This document shows, piece by piece, positions 24,227 to 35,510 of a stretch of DNA of 64,000 nt (the first letter of the stretch is position 1; every line of letters begins with the position of its first letter). A program made the translations under genes and the position numbers. The notes below the pieces were generated by a model, which was not told where the DNA came from, did not search any database, and worked only from the letters and a program-made list of their open reading frames with translations. Location: the NCBI RefSeq assembly GCF_009602425.1, contig NW_022261782.1, forward strand, positions 284,008-348,007, given 5' to 3'. Origin of the DNA: Actinia tenebrosa (lineage: Eukaryota; Cnidaria; Anthozoa; Actiniaria; Actiniidae).

Positions 24227-24690
24227 ATAGACCACTTGCATGTGATGTCAAAGCAGCTCAATGTGGAGGACAAAACAAAAGAATTTCAATCTCATGAGAA
24301 TTGCCCTATTTCACTATGACGTCATATCAAAACAATCTATTGTTTAAACGCAAAGGATCATGGTTGTCGGAGGGGGTCAAATCAACGCAAATTCACCAAA
24401 AGTTGTTCTAAAACCCGTATCAATCCACGAAGAGAAGTAGAATAGCCAGCAAACTCTCAGAATATTTTTTAGTACATATTAACACATATTATACCTGAAA
24501 ACCAGGCCATTTTAGATTAAACTGTTTCACTAGGAGCAAATTTTGTTGAATTTTCTATTGGATTTGGCGATTCTATCCCCCACATAAACAAGCAGTGACG
24601 TCATAAGTGAAATAGGGCAATTGGAAACCTATTGTTTTTGTCCTCCAAATTGAGGCACTGCATAATCCAACAGACTGCAAGGGGTCTATT
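24227..24690. mobile_element. MITE with roughly 100-bp inverted arms
   Basis: AATAGACCACTTGCATGTGA ... GGAGGACAAAACAA ... GCCCTATTTCACTATGACGTCA faces TGACGTCATAAGTGAAATAG ... TTTTGTCCTCCAAATTGAGG ... GCAAGGGGTCTATT. The arms are imperfect and the centre is non-coding. Each arm includes TGACGTCA or ATGACGTCAT, a CRE-like octamer. Confidence 0.75.
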
Positions 24691-24964
24691 CGCCCTTCCT
24701 TATGTAGGTTATCTGAATCAAAACCCAGCGTTTTAATACTAAGTCCCTATTAAACTTAATAAGTTATACTGTTAGTTTTCTCTGTTGGTCTAAACTTTGA
24801 ATAAAAAAATTATTGTTTATATTTAGCCAGTCTTGAAAATTTTCTTTGTGTGTTTATTGGAGGGAAGAAAGAATTTAACAAAACTTCCAAAAATATCAGA
24901 TCTAGAAGAATTCATAATTGCTGAAGAGATAAAATACCTTGGAATTATAAAAATACTTGATCCT

Positions 24965-25055
24965 CTAGCCGGCCTTGTCATAGCCTCCTTTGCAGCCGTT
25001 CTTAGGGTCGTCACGCAACGTTTCCCTAAGAAAGGCTGCGAAGGAGGCTAGCCTT
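24965..25055. mobile_element. Small foldback (AGCCTCCTTTGCAGCC)
   Basis: The arms AGCCTCCTTTGCAGCCGTTC and AAGGCTGCGAAGGAGGCT flank GGGTCGTCACGCAACGTTTCCC. A compact inverted repeat of about 90 bp about 460 bp upstream of the DBF4 start. Confidence 0.6.
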
Positions 25056-25304
25056 GTCAAGAGAGCTAAAGAACTTCATACCACAGGAATCCCGCATACT
25101 TGTTTTCTGTAAACAGCGGACTTTTCAAATTCACATTCATGCTTCTTTATACGAGATACTACTTAATGTTATTTGCTACTTGTACAATAATATAAATTCA
25201 ATAAAAAATAGAAAAATATTTTTTTCATTTAAAAGTTTCATAAACGCCCGCGATATTCTGAAGTTTGTATCAGCGGAGCGTTACCCGCAAGGCATGACGG
25301 GATA

Positions 25305-25312
25305 TCCCGCGC
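25305..25312. promoter_or_regulatory. E2F-like site upstream of DBF4
   Basis: TCCCGCGC, 203 bp before the DBF4 ATG, matches the core of E2F sites. DBF4 is S-phase regulated in animals, so an E2F site is expected. Motif match only. Confidence 0.35.
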
Positions 25313-25514
25313 AAATCCAACGAGAAGCAAAAGTTTTTCAGAACACACAACAATGTGATCCAAACACAGCTGGGAATAATCTTGCTCTAATAGCTATCAA
25401 TACCGCAGATTTCCTCTACAATTCCCCAAAAATTTTTGGTTTAGTCTTGTCTATGGATCGGAGCTTGGCTGGTTTGACTTTAGTGCTCTGAGGTGAAGCT
25501 TTTTTGGATTAAAG

Positions 25515-28500
25515 ATGTCGATGGTTCGAAGAGCGTCCTTGCCGGGTGCGAATAACAATGGATCAAGAAGAGAAGGACTTCGGACAAAAACACCGTCAGT
25601 TAATGATGTCTCCAAGAAATTTAGTAAGTGCAGCTGATTAGAATCAATGTTATTAAGACATTTGTAAAGTCTTAGTTTGATTGCCAAGTCAGATTACTGT
25701 CAGTTAAGTTTTACGTTATTTTGAGAGTAGTAACTAAGCTTATAATTTAAATTTATAAAGTTTGCTTTTGCGAAATTTTATATTGTTTTGTTCCACGAAA
25801 ATTCTAATGAATGCTTGAAAATTCACTTAATTCAAGGGATTTTTAAGTCCAATTGACTTTTCTGGCATAATTTAATCATATATCTTGTACATGCCTCATG
25901 ATTCGTTATTGTCGTACTAGAAAGCGCTCCAAGAGGCAAAAGAAGGCTAGAATTTCAACCAAAGCAACCGTTGAAAGACAAAAAGTTCTACCTAGATCTT
26001 CATGGTTACAAGAAAATTCCCAGCTTAGCTGCAAGGATTAAGGAACTTGGAGGGGTAAGACGCTTCTTGTACTGCAGTCATGATCCCAAGTAAACAAAGT
26101 ACTTTTTGTATTCCTCTTGGAAAATAGTTCTCCACTACTAGAATATTTGAGTAATACTGGTCTATTTTTGAGAATCAAGGGTGGTGTAGTGGTAGTGCAG
26201 CAGCCTTTCGCCTAAATTGTATACATTGTGTTGTTATGCAAAAAATTACTTTTTAAATTACCCTATGAGAGCCATCGTGATTTATTATTATTATTATTAT
26301 TTTTCATGACAACACCAACAGCATCGCAAGTTTTATTAAAAGAGGGGTGCCAAACACATTTCGCTCGCTTTTTTTTCTCTATACGCCATGTGTGGGACCT
26401 GAAACAACCATGCTTGCGTGCAGCAAATAATCATTATCATAAGACCTACTTCCGTTTGGGAACCCTGTGCTACTTTCCCGCCAAACAAGTACCTCAATCA
26501 ATGNTACAACCCCCCCTTTGAAAAAATCCTGGATCCGCCCCTGTTCAGGCTACATGTTTGTAATCTATAGTAAACTGATATCTTTACAGTATTTTACATA
26601 ACCAACATTTAGCATGCAGCTTAAGTAGCCAACTTACCATGTAAGGACATGTTAGGGTCTTGGTTAAGTACATTACCATATAGGTCAAGCTTCATATTGT
26701 GAGGCTATTCGATAGTTACTTCTACACTTTGTAAGTAATAACTACATTGTTTGTGTTTTATTATTACAACTTCTAGAAAGTGGAGGAATTCTTTAACAAA
26801 GATATAACTTACTTAATAACTAACCGCAAAGATGCAGACACAAGGTTATCTCCAAGAAGCAACTCTACACCAAGCCCTGGCATGTCCATACCCAGTCCGT
26901 TTCCCATTAACAAAAGGTATTTAATTCATTTTATGAGTGTCAAGCAAAAAAAAAAAGCCTTAATTTGATTTGTTCTTGTTATTCTATTGTTATGGTGGGG
27001 AAAGTTAGGCTTAAAATTTGAATACTGTTTTTTTGTCCTGATAATGGTGTTTTATTCAATTCAATTTAAGTGATTCTGTTTGATTTTTATTTCTCCTGAA
27101 CAGGGCACCAAATTAACTTTTAAACCCACTACCAAAACTTTGCTAGTAAGGCTTGTTCTCATTAGCAAAAATTTCAAAGTCACTAGCGATTGGACGTGGT
27201 GAATAACAAACACTACTTGATGCAGATTCTAAAGTTTTCAGTCCTTCAATTTCTGGACTCTGGTCATACTCGCAAGACTTACTGTTGCTAGTTAAATTTT
27301 TTGTCACTCGCTAAATACAAAATTTCACCCACAGTTTGCGAGGATTAGATTTATGCCCTGAATGAACATAATTTTTCAAATGATGGATAGACACTAGAAA
27401 TACTGACTTATAAATAAGCTATGAAAGAAGATTGGAACAACATCTGACTCAGAAAAATCTGAGCCCCAGACGTGATATTGATAAAAAATTACAAAACTTT
27501 ACAAAATATTACTTGAAAGTTGAGTTTTAATCACTTAAATGTTCCTCTCTGGAATAGTTGTTTATTAATTTTATATAAATCCTGTTTTACAAAATTATAT
27601 TGTAATTTTCCTTTATCAAGTTCCTCCATAAAAGGCTCAGCCTGGCCATCACCAATAAGTGCAGATTCTCCTCAAAGCATTGATGCTCATCAGACTGTAC
27701 CCAAACATGACACTAGAGGGAAAACATTGCAGAAACAAGCTACTCTTATGTCTACCACTAAATTTGGTACTAGCAATGTCCTGACAAATGCTAAAGCCTG
27801 GGGTATTAGTGTTATTCACCTGGATAAAGTCTTAGAAAAGTTAGCAGAGTATGGTCCAAGCAAGGCTGAGAAACAGCCTTCTATAAAGGAGTTGAGATCT
27901 GGAAAAAAGGCAAGTTCAGTAATAGATCCTTAGAGTTCCTTGATAACAGACTCATTTACTCAGAGTTAGCCTGCTTTCAGTACAAAAGTATTCATAAATA
28001 CTGTACCAAAATAAAAAATAAAAAAAAAAAGACTTGAACAATACAAACAGTTTGAATTTGCACAGACCTTCAATAGAATAAATAAAATTTATTTATTTTT
28101 AATATATTTTCATACAAAATGGAGTCTAACCCTGAGCAGCAGAGAACTTTAAACTGGAGTATTGAGTATGACATTTGAAAACAAGCAAAGCCTGTTTATT
28201 AATGTAGTCAATTAGAAACACTAATGATGGGATTTAGCTCTTGCTCCATCCCTTTCTTCCCTCTCCTCTTCTGTTATTCTTTTCACTTTTCATTTCTTTT
28301 GTACTTAACCTGTTTTACATTAATTGTTTTGTATAAAGGAACTGAGAGTGGAGATTAGAAAGCTGCAAGTCCCTTTCATCAAAGTGGAAGACCAGAGTCA
28401 TCATTATCAGCCACTTGTGAAAGAATTCAAGGAATGGCCTCTACCAAATTTCAATACACCTGTTGGAACCTGCCCTTTTAATTCTCCAAAGACAAAGAAA

Positions 28501-31500
28501 GAACCTGATCTAAAGAGAAAGTAAGTTAAAACAGATTACATGTCACTGAGAAGCTTTTAAAATCATATGATATCTAAGCTAGCTTAATAGAAGTGTTTGC
28601 AGCATCTCTGAGCCTCTCTTTGAGGAGAGGGTTAATAAAGTAAACAAAATAAAATAAATAAATAATCTTTGCTTTAAAAGGGTATGTGTTTAGCACTTTA
28701 TAGCCAGTGGCCAGCAAAACTTTGGCCCTCGTTTTATGATCGAAATGGAATTTAGAAATTGATTTCTTTATTAATATTGTTTACAAATCTTTATGGTAAG
28801 GGCATGTTAATAATTGGGGGAAAAAATGTTTCTGTGCTGAAAAAATCTAGGTGGCCCTGGTTGAAGTCATTACACTGCAACATGATATACTTATACATTT
28901 TTTTGTAATGGTAGTCTTGAGTCTTTCGTGTTCCATATAGATTATACATGAGTTTTTTTTCGGTTTGAAGCACAATGTATTGAAAACATTTTTGACGTTT
29001 CGCCTATGCTTTGGTAGCCTTTATCAGAATGAGGTATGATAATGTGTGCAGAGTTTTTATAGTTGTTTACTGTTGTGTAACCATGGTGACCAGAAGCTAT
29101 TGTCGGATATTGATATCAACACATGCTTAAAATGGAAAAAAACTTCTAATCATGTATAATATGATATACTTATAGTTGTCCACATTTGTTGNTTTATAGA
29201 AATAAGGAGAAAGATATTCAGGATGTCAAGAAGCAGAACAAAAAAGGTTATTGTGAGTGTTGCTGTTTGCACTATGATGCTCTAGATATGGTAAGTCAAA
29301 GTACATGCTACAAAAATGAAAAATGTGTTCTTGGTAATTATTAATATCAAAACAAAATGAATGATGAGTCACATTTTTACAAGCTAAACTAAATTAAACT
29401 ATCTTAGGAGTGGTTAATATATAGACTGCTATCCAATGGGAGAGAGCCATGAGACATTCTCACACGCACTTAATCCAATAATATTTAAATAACTTTGAAT
29501 AGTGAAATTATAGATATACACCTACTTGTAAGAATGTTGTCATACGATATTAGAACATTAGTAATTTAGTGAGAAAGGAATACATTAAAAGAAGGCTAAA
29601 AGACAAAAGAAAAAGTTTAGCTTCAGTGATCTTCTTTTGTTTTTTAATATAATTCCTATCCCACTAAATCACTAATGTTCTATTTTCATATGACAACGTT
29701 CTTGCAAGTAGGTGTATTACCTTTGAGTAAGGCATTTATGAAATATTATACAAATAATGTATTATATGCTAACAAGAATAACAACCAAAAATTTAAACTT
29801 ACCATTTGTTCTTACTTGAACAGCATTTAAAGAGTGATCATCACAAGGCATTTGCACGAAGTGACTCCAACTATGACAGTCTTGACAAACTCATCAGTCA
29901 AGGACCAAGTTTGAATGCATTCTTAGATAGAGTCAAGAAGAAATACAGCAGATCAGAAAATACCCAACCAATTAGGTAATTTATCATTATGAATTTTTTC
30001 AAACTCTGAGATATCTTGTTTGTACTGCTTCTACTGTTTGAAAATTTATTGTGCGAACACACTCAACACTTGAACAAAATTAAAGATACAACAACTTTAG
30101 CCAATCAGAGTAAAATCAGTAAATTATTGATCTCAACCAATCACAATCCCTCATTCAATACTTCATTCCCACAGTTGTCGAGGGAACCTCACGGAAGAGC
30201 CCCGCATGGGGAGTGGTGGTTGTAAAATATATATATATATAAGTTTGTTATTAGTGATTCTTTTTATTCTATGTCAGTATACCAGAACAGTGTTATAATG
30301 TAGATTTTCTGCGTTATTTTCAGTGAAAACAAGGTCGATAACCCTTTCCAGACCCCAACAAAGGAAACAGTTCATTCGAAGGATGACTCAGTTGATAAAG
30401 AATTGAATGAAAACTTGTTAGCAGACAGCGACAAGGAGAGAGCAAATAAGAAAGATGTATGTGATAATGATATCGAAGACAAGAATGATGACAATCTACA
30501 TATGGGTGAAACAAATGCGGTGAAAGGAAACTCACAAGCTATCGAAACCATTGCTCAAGAGGGATCCGAGTGCTTACCAAAAAGGAGAATAACTCGAAGT
30601 CAATTGTCTTATGAGGATGATGTGAGATGTGACGCAGATACTGACCCTAAAATAAAACAGAGCTCGCAGAATTTCTCCATCAAACAGACGACATCAGTAC
30701 AGAATACAGAAGTATTAACTCAGAAAGCAGCTAGTCCCGATCAGTTGGGAATGTCAGAAGAGAAAGTAAATGAACAGGGCAAAAATGATAAGCAAAAGAT
30801 CTTGTNCAGTCAGGAGCTTGTATCATTCACAAGCCTTAAACCTCACAAAACTGAAGACCGTAATGAAGAGGATGGTAATATGCGGGTAATGAGGAGTCAA
30901 ACAAAGAGTAATAGCAGTTCTGACAGTATTGATGACGATGAAAATGAAGGAAGTGGGAGAGCATTGAGAAGCCAAAAAAATAGTTTTGATAGCACAGCTG
31001 GCGGTGAAAATGAAGGAAGAGGGCGGGCATTTACAAGCCAACAGAAGAGTAACTGTAATTCTGAGAGTACAGATGGCGATGAAAGTCCAGGAAATAGGCG
31101 GGCATTGAGAAGTGATCGTGATGAAAATGAAGTTCCTAAGCGGGCGTTGAGAAGCCATAGAAATAGTTCTAACAGTACAGATGGCGATGAAAGTCCAGGA
31201 AATAGGCGGGCATTGAGAAGCGATCGTGATGAAAAGGAAGGTCCTAAGCGGGTCTTGAGAGGCCNNNNNNNNNNNNNNNNNNNNNNNNNNNNNNNNNNNN
31301 NNNNNNNNNNNNNNNNNNNNNNNNNNNNNNNNNNNNNNNNNNNNNNNNNNNNNNNNNNNNNNNNNNNNNNNNNNNNNNNNNNNNNNNNNNNNNNNNNNNN
31401 NNNNNNNNNNNNNNNNNNNNNNNNNNNNNNNNNNNNNNNNNNNNNNNNNNNNNNGATCGTGATGAAAAGGAAGGTCCTAAGCGGGTCTTGAGAGGCCAAC

Positions 31501-34307
31501 GAAAGGCTAGCTGCAGTTCTGACAGTACAGAAACACTAACAAGCCGAGAAGGGATCGCGCATTCCCCAGCTAAACGTAATCTCAAAAGTAGCAATGCATC
31601 TAGTACTGACTCTCTTTCAGGAGGTATTACAGCTGATGGCAATCAAGATAATAATAAAGGTGCAAGGGTAAAAGATGGCTCAAAACTACTCCAGTTCAAC
31701 CAGAATGGAATAACCAAAGCAAATCTTTGTGAAATCCAAAGGANTCAAGAGGAAAACGATAGCAATGGGTCTGTCAAAGTGAGGGAGAACTTCTCCAGCC
31801 CTAAAAGTGGTCTTAGTGGTTCAAAAAGGTGTGATTCTCCTGACCATGCGACCTCGATCAGTGATCACGAGAATGAAGATTCAGATGATTCTATAGAAGC
31901 CAAGGCTGGAAGCAGCCCCACTCCAAAGCTTTTAATCCCACGGTCAATCTGGTCGAAACTACCCGAAAATAATCCAAGCAAGGAGAATCGTGATAAAATT
32001 CCCTCTGATTCTAATAATGAAGCACTCAAGGAACTTGCAAGTGACAAGACAGGAGAGCAGGGTTCGGATGAAATTTCCGAAATGAACAATGATGCGTTTA
32101 CTGCATTGTTCGATTCAGATAATGATGATGACAAATCTTTCGATGGTTTTGATGTCCCCCATTTTGAGGGTTCAAAGTCTTCAGAGCCGGATTTGACATA
32201 CCACATCAAGAGGATCGTTGAATACTATACTGAAAGCCAGGATGACACTCTTGTCAATACCACTAACGAGGAAATAGACGATAAAGATCAGGATGAAAGA
32301 AGTGGACCTGCTGATGGCACAGAAAAACGGACGAAGAAAAAGAAACGCCAGCCACATGGGATCAAGATTATTCTGAGTTCCAGGACAGATGATGGTGATG
32401 ACGATGTGTTTGAAGATAGCAGTGATGATGATGATGATGATGATGATGACGAAGGGGATAGTGACTACAATGATTCAAGTAGTACTGTAGCAGACAGCAG
32501 TGATGGCGAGGGAGACGAATTGTTGACATCCTCTGCGTTATGCATGGATTCGTTCTCGTACAAGAGAAAATCTTGGAACCTAGATAATGATGAAATAGGA
32601 ATTCAACTACCGCCAAAGAGGAGACGTACAACAACTGACGAGAGTTCGTCCACTCACTCGGCAGAGGATAGCGAAACGGCTGGCGATTGTGATGTGGAAT
32701 GCAGACGCAGAACCAGAGCTTCCACAAGATTATCAAGTAACAAAGAAAAGTCAGTAAGTCACAAAAATGGTAATGTTGATGTGGAGGAGANTTCTGTGGA
32801 CACAGATATCAGAGAGAGGAGGCGAAGCGTCAGAACTTCTACAAGGCTGTCAAGTGAGAAAGAAAATTCAATAGATAACAAAAGAAATAGCCATGCCTGC
32901 ATGAAGGACGATTCTCTGGAAAATGGTATCAGAGAGACGAGAAAAAACGCCAGAAGTTCTCGAATAACATCCAAATCTGATAAAAAGATAGAAAATCGTC
33001 AAGATGATGATGAAAATTTCACGAATGAAAATGTATCCCAAAAAGAATGCAGCAAAAATACAAGCCGGAAAACAAGGGCATCCTCAAGGATTTCAAACTC
33101 CACAGAAAATAGTTCAGATATAGGTAAAGAAAATTGCGCTGACAACATTGAGGTTGATTCTGAATACGATAGGAGCAAAAATACAAGACGTAAGACCAGA
33201 GCTATGGGGATGTCAAACGCAGAGGAAAAGAAAATCAATTCTGATGGCCGTAACCTGGAAAAGGAAAATAGGAATAAAGAGACAAGGCGCAAGACCAGAT
33301 TTTCTGAAAGAGCATCATCTGAAAGTTCATCTCATGACAGTAAAGATTTTCATGGAAATGAAGAGCCCGGCAGACGCAAAACCAGACCATCTAAAGGCTT
33401 ATCAACTACGAAGGAGTTAGTAGTAGACCATATAAAAGAACATTCCGAGAGTGACGATTCATGTTCAAAACGTGTAACTAGGAGCCAAGGAGACGCAGCA
33501 GAAGACCGTCAGATAAAAAATAAAAACAAGATCACAATTGAAAAGAAAGAAGACACGAAACAAAGACCTGCAGATAATGAAGTTTCACCTAGCAAATCAA
33601 AAACTAATGATGTCGGAAATAATGATTCACTATCTTCTTCAGTTTTGGATGACAACAGTTGGACCTCTGATAGCTCTTTCTTTAAAGGCCTTCCACAAGA
33701 AGTTCTCGAATGTTTATCTGTTCATATGTCTATTGAAGAAAGAGTCAAGTTGCGCCGTACAAAAAATAGAATAAATTCAGAGCCATCGCCAATACGTCGA
33801 AATGCTAATGAAAGAAGAAGAAAAGATTCAAATGAAAAGAGCGACATTCAAATAGTTATTACTGATTCTAAAAGAGCACAAAGCAAGAAAGACGAAATTA
33901 AAACAGGATCTACCAACATGGCTAGAGTTCACAACACCCCAAGGTCGAGGTCTCGAAGCCTTAACCAGGACGTAGAGAACTCTAGGAATTTGACTAAGTC
34001 AAAGACCGGGGGCGCAGTGTTCTTACCCTCTCCACCACAGAGGAAACCATTGCGTAGTGCATCGTCATCACTAGACACTTCACCTATCACTACTCCAATT
34101 CGGACAAACAAACACTGGATATTTGATCCTGGGCATTTTTCATCATCAACTCCTCAACCATTAAGAAAGCTAAAGTCAAAAACAAGCCCTAAGCAAACTG
34201 AAAGCAAACTCATGTCTACAAGGGCATTGCGTAATACAAACAAATGCCTAATGGCTGGGGACAGTTATGAGTTTAGGAATGAAGATGTTTATGCGTTTGA
34301 TGATTGA
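25515..34307 (+). CDS. DBF4: DBF4, regulatory subunit of CDC7 kinase
   Basis: Activates CDC7 to phosphorylate MCM helicase at replication origins. Exons: 25515-25623, 25921-26054, 26777-26916, 27621-27909, 28339-28520, 29200-29290, 29824-29975 and 30324-34307, with consistent phases up to the N gap at 31265-31454. Motif N (about 57-98: KKFYLDLHGY, KELGGKVEEFFNKDITYLIT) is BRCT-like. Motif M (about 234-262: VPFIKVEDQSHHYQPL) binds CDC7. Motif C is the DBF4-type zinc finger (about 302-325) with ligands C303, C306, H316 and H322. The last exon adds well over 1,200 residues, unlike the shorter vertebrate tails. It contains a variable-number repeat, acidic stretches, KIILSSR (like human KIILGRN), seven RRKTRxSxR motifs, and the end EFRNEDVYAFDD. 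Intron 4 has a GC donor (AAG/GCAAGT). The frame differs across the gap only because the gap length is an estimate. Confidence 0.93.
26330..26545. mobile_element. Transposon end with GGATCCGCCCCTG
   Basis: TCCTGGATCCGCCCCTG at the right end is the complement of CAGGGGCGGATCCAGGA. This is a widespread terminus of non-autonomous elements in invertebrates, often assigned to hAT. The left end was not located. In DBF4 intron 2. Confidence 0.4.
27938..28160. mobile_element. MITE family 2, copy in DBF4 intron 4
   Basis: Left arm CCTTGATAACAGACTCATTT ... AGAGTTAGCCTG. Right arm GAGTCTAACCCTGAG. Homologous in its outer parts to 12620-12822, with an unrelated A/T-rich centre. It starts about 30 bp after the GC donor of exon 4. 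Confidence 0.55.
28991..29030 (-). ncRNA. Degenerate hammerhead-ribozyme-like motif
   Basis: The minus strand reads CTGATAA, an imperfect stem II, then GAAACGTC. The catalytic G of CUGAUGA is replaced by A and stem II is weak, so this is probably an inactive relic of a Penelope-type or related element. In DBF4 intron 5. Confidence 0.3.
29516..29714. mobile_element. MITE with about 85-bp arms in DBF4 intron 6
   Basis: TACACCTACTTGTAAGAATG ... AGAACATTAGTAATTTAGTG faces CACTAAATCACTAATGTTCT ... CGTTCTTGCAAGTAGGTGTA. About 200 bp in total, non-coding, single copy in this window. Confidence 0.8.
30884..31510 (+). repeat. Coding variable-number repeat in the DBF4 tail
   Basis: Encodes about six blocks ending RALRS or similar, alternating serine-rich units (NSSNSTDGDESPGNRRALR) with SDRDEKEGPKRVLR units. 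The 43 bases before the assembly gap are identical to those after it, so the gap lies inside this repeat array. Confidence 0.85.
31265..31454. other. Assembly gap (190 N) inside DBF4 exon 8
   Basis: Flanked on both sides by the same 43-bp sequence (31222-31264 and 31455-31497 region). The gap is probably an unresolved or even artificial expansion of the tandem repeat. Confidence 0.97.
32703..33420 (+). repeat. Seven RRKTRxSxR coding motifs in the DBF4 tail
   Basis: RRRTRASTRLSS, RRSVRTSTRLSS, RKNARSSRITS, SRKTRASSRISN, RRKTRAMGMSN, RRKTRFSERASS and RRKTRPSKGLS occur at roughly 25-45 residue spacing, separated by acidic and asparagine-rich linkers. The basic clusters could act as nuclear localisation, DNA- or nucleosome-contacting, or kinase-target motifs. 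This is inference. Confidence 0.8.
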
Positions 34308-34653
34308 AGAATCCAGCTGCAAACTTGATCAAAAATTAGTGAAATTGTTTTTTGGTGCTTGGGGTGTACTCTCGCCTGTCCAGCGACACTACTCATATTT
34401 TATCGCTATAGTTGATTCGAACCGTCTTGAAGTCAAACGGTAGCTGAAAAACAGTAGGCCGTCTTATCCCAGCTCGTTACTGCAGAGAACTTCATTGCTA
34501 ATCCAACCGCCTATAGCTAACTACAATTAGCTGATCATTCGATTCAACGGAGTGACAAAAGTATCTAGATTTCATTTATTTATCAATTGACACGGTTCTC
34601 TTTGTTATTCACAACGCTTTTTTTTTTTTGTTATAACCTTCATTATAGATGCG

Positions 34654-34708
34654 AGGTCAATATGTAGTTATTAACCCGGTTAATAACTATACATTGACCG
34701 CCCGCATT
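34654..34708. repeat. Near-perfect palindrome
   Basis: GCGAGGTCAATATGTAGTTA, then TTAACCCGGTTAA, then TAACTATACATTGACCGCCCGC forms a hairpin of about 24 bp per arm with few mismatches, centred at about 34680. It lies within or just after the DBF4 3' UTR. Confidence 0.8.
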
Positions 34709-35130
34709 TTTAATGAGTAATTCAGTTTTATAATGAGCAATTCATTAGCCCCGCTCATGCAGGTTATTTTTTTATTTTTATCTTTTTTTATTTATTTTTG
34801 TTATTTTTAAGTCAAATATACAAACATTTGATAGAAAACCTTCTCAATTGATAAATAAAATACTTAATTACCTCAAACGTCGGCAATAAGCCTATACATC
34901 CTATACATGCATATGGCTTATTGCCTCCGTTCTCGGTAATTAACTCTTACTTACAGGAAGAACTGAAATAGCATCATCTTGTCCCAGCTGCATACATAAA
35001 TCTGAAACACCTGAGTGATGATTATAATCAGCTGATTAACAGCTTATCCACATTGGGCGGAACAAGTGTATCCATCCATTTCACCTATACACTGTTACTG
35101 AAATGTCATCCCTCTCTTTCGGCCAGTAAC

Positions 35131-35360
35131 AAACTGGAATACCTGGTGTTACATCTACGCAATGAAAAACAAAATCAGTCATCAAATGCAAATCAAAATC
35201 AGTTACTTTAGTATCATTTCATCAAAATTTGGGACAAAAAATCCATTCTTTGCACCAACACAGAACTGTAATACCTGATGTTACATCTACGCAATAGAAA
35301 TCAAAATCTCTTATCATCTCATCCGCCAAGTTTGGAACAAAATATCCATTCTTTTATAAC
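35131..35360. repeat. Direct repeat, period about 134 bp
   Basis: AATACCTGGTGTTACATCTACGCAAT and its copy AATACCTGATGTTACATCTACGCAAT are followed in each unit by CATTTCATC/ATCTCATC and AATATCCATTCTTT-like blocks. About 1.7 units. Confidence 0.7.
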
Positions 35361-35510
35361 ACTTTAGTCATCCATACAAGGAAACGGAACTTTTGGCAAT
35401 ATAGGTAACCCCGAAATCTACCATCCGTCTCAGTTGATAAAAAATGTATTTAAAGCAACGCACCTCAAATGAATAACACTACTAAAAATAAAACAAATGA
35501 AGCTATTTTT

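Larger units (their letters stand above)
22634..25514. other. FBXL7-DBF4 intergenic region
   Basis: Holds the FBXL7 3' UTR, a foldback element with poly-G/poly-C inner ends (23136-23620), a long-armed MITE (24227-24690), a small foldback (24965-25055) and the DBF4 promoter, which has an E2F-like site at 25305-25312. No further coding exon recognised. Confidence 0.6.

Noticed and set aside
25054-25491. 145-codon frame upstream of DBF4
   Set aside because: No conserved features or splice context. It is AT-rich and lies in the promoter/5' UTR zone of DBF4.
31255-31490. Frameshift in DBF4 between the two sides of the gap
   Set aside because: The shift equals the arbitrary number of Ns; the flanking peptides (KRVLRG) are identical, so the gene is probably intact.
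32368-33292. Antisense frames opposite DBF4 exon 8
   Set aside because: They are shadows of a long, compositionally biased coding exon; the sense strand is supported by homology and splice phases.
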